Part shown: positions 6,610 to 7,027 of the stretch, piece after piece
How the letters are laid out: every line of letters starts with the position of its first letter
Numbering within the stretch: the stretch's first letter is position 1
Assembly (NCBI GenBank): GCA_002707085.1
Contig: PALY01000104.1
Span: forward strand, 7,800-14,826
Direction: 5' to 3'
Source of the DNA: Deltaproteobacteria bacterium
GTDB lineage: Bacteria > Myxococcota_A > UBA796
DNA: 7,027 bases
Position numbers and translations under genes: made by a program
The notes under the pieces: generated by a model
Told to the model about the DNA's origin: nothing
Seen by the model: the letters and a program-made list of their open reading frames with translations, nothing else
Database searches by the model: none

Positions 6610-6620
6610 AGCCGGTTTAT
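6600..6620 (+). terminator. Weak hairpin at the PilZ 3' end, possible terminator
   Basis: CTGGC (6600-6604) can pair with GCCGG (6611-6615), including one G-T wobble, around a 6-nt loop, and TTTAT follows. The stem overlaps the stop codon and is short, so termination would be inefficient. It sits in the 7-bp gap between convergent genes. Confidence 0.25.
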
Positions 6621-7027
6621 AGATCTCTGACGATGGCATGAATCGTATTGAATGTGGTCGTCAGTGATGGTTTGGGGCGGAGTTTCTTCTGCTTGTGATA
6701 GCGAAGAAGCTGGTTCCAAATGTCGTCCACTTCATTTCGTACAGTCGCGTAATCTCGTTCGGCGACCAACAAAGCGAGCCTTTCCACCACCGGGGGTAGG
6801 TCCAAGTCCTCGTAGTAGCTGACCAGTTCGGTAACGGCATCGTTGATTCGAGTATGGACCGCAGGGTCGGCTTCCAACTCCTCTTCTGTTTCATCAAAGA
6901 GGTCGAAGAGTTGTTCGACTTGTTCGGCTCGTTCGCCGGTGCTGGGTCCAGGCATTGTGATTGCGGGGGGAACGGCCGGGGGTTCTTCCTCTTCTTCCTC
7001 TTCCACAACTACGGCCTCCACAGCCTG
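6617..7027 (-). CDS. C-terminal part of an acidic helical protein of unknown function (5' end beyond window)
   Basis: The last 136 codons are visible; the frame is open to the right edge, so the true start lies outside. A GTG at 7021 has no good ribosome binding site in view and is probably internal. The visible part begins with a low-complexity linker: seven consecutive Glu (9-15), then PPAVPP. From about residue 33 it becomes helical and acidic (EQVEQLFDLFDETEEELEAD), followed by amphipathic helices (TRINDAVTELVSYYEDL, VVERLALLVAERDYATVRNEV and DDIWNQLLRYHKQKK). It ends in a short tail, IHAIVRDL. There is no membrane segment or metal motif. The layout, a linker followed by a compact helical module of about 100 residues, suggests that a further domain lies upstream. 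It is convergent with the PilZ gene. I do not recognise the family. Confidence 0.7.
   Translation of the reverse strand, partial: QAVEAVVVEEEEEEEPPAVPPAITMPGPSTGERAEQVEQLFDLFDETEEELEADPAVHTRINDAVTELVSYYEDLDLPPVVERLALLVAERDYATVRNEVDDIWNQLLRYHKQKKLRPKPSLTTTFNTIHAIVRDL

Noticed and set aside
6980..7005. CTT/CCT-rich short repeat near the right edge
   Set aside because: It is the complement of consecutive GAA/GAG codons encoding a Glu run within the right-edge gene, not an independent repeat.

Overview
The window looks like the chromosome of a Myxococcota/Bradymonadota-type bacterium (formerly grouped in the Deltaproteobacteria). This rests on three families recalled from myxobacterial genomes: a PilZ protein of the TIGR02266 type, an outer-membrane beta-barrel of the TIGR04565 (OMP_myx_plus) type, and a Cys-rich von Willebrand A (VWA) lipoprotein. 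No mobile element, CRISPR array, rRNA or tRNA was seen. Coding density is high and all gene junctions are tight.

Left part (1-1583). Two minus-strand genes: hemW (356-1480), a radical SAM heme chaperone, followed 47 nt downstream by the N-terminal 102 codons of an acidic protein running off the left edge. That protein is possibly GrpE, judged from gene order and the look of its N-terminus. Divergent from hemW lies a plus-strand gene (1584-2435) for a basic, Pro/Arg/Ala-rich, largely disordered protein with a small folded N-terminus and a motif-like C-terminus. I could not assign it to a named family.

Central part (2452-6086). A compact minus-strand operon encodes three cell-envelope proteins in the order VWA lipoprotein, outer-membrane beta-barrel, periplasmic TPR protein. 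The first two genes are 6 nt apart and the last two overlap by 1 nt (TGATG), so co-expression and translational coupling are likely. All three carry export signals. The order lipoprotein, barrel, TPR resembles the gltK-gltB-gltA-gltC gliding/adhesion module of Myxococcus xanthus. Homology is a hypothesis here. This is the most interesting item in the window.

Right part (6087-7027). A 157-bp intergenic region separates the envelope operon from a divergent single-domain PilZ gene (6244-6609), whose product lacks a recognisable RxxxR c-di-GMP motif. Convergent to it, 7 bp away, is the 3' part of an acidic helical protein of unknown function that enters from the right edge on the minus strand.
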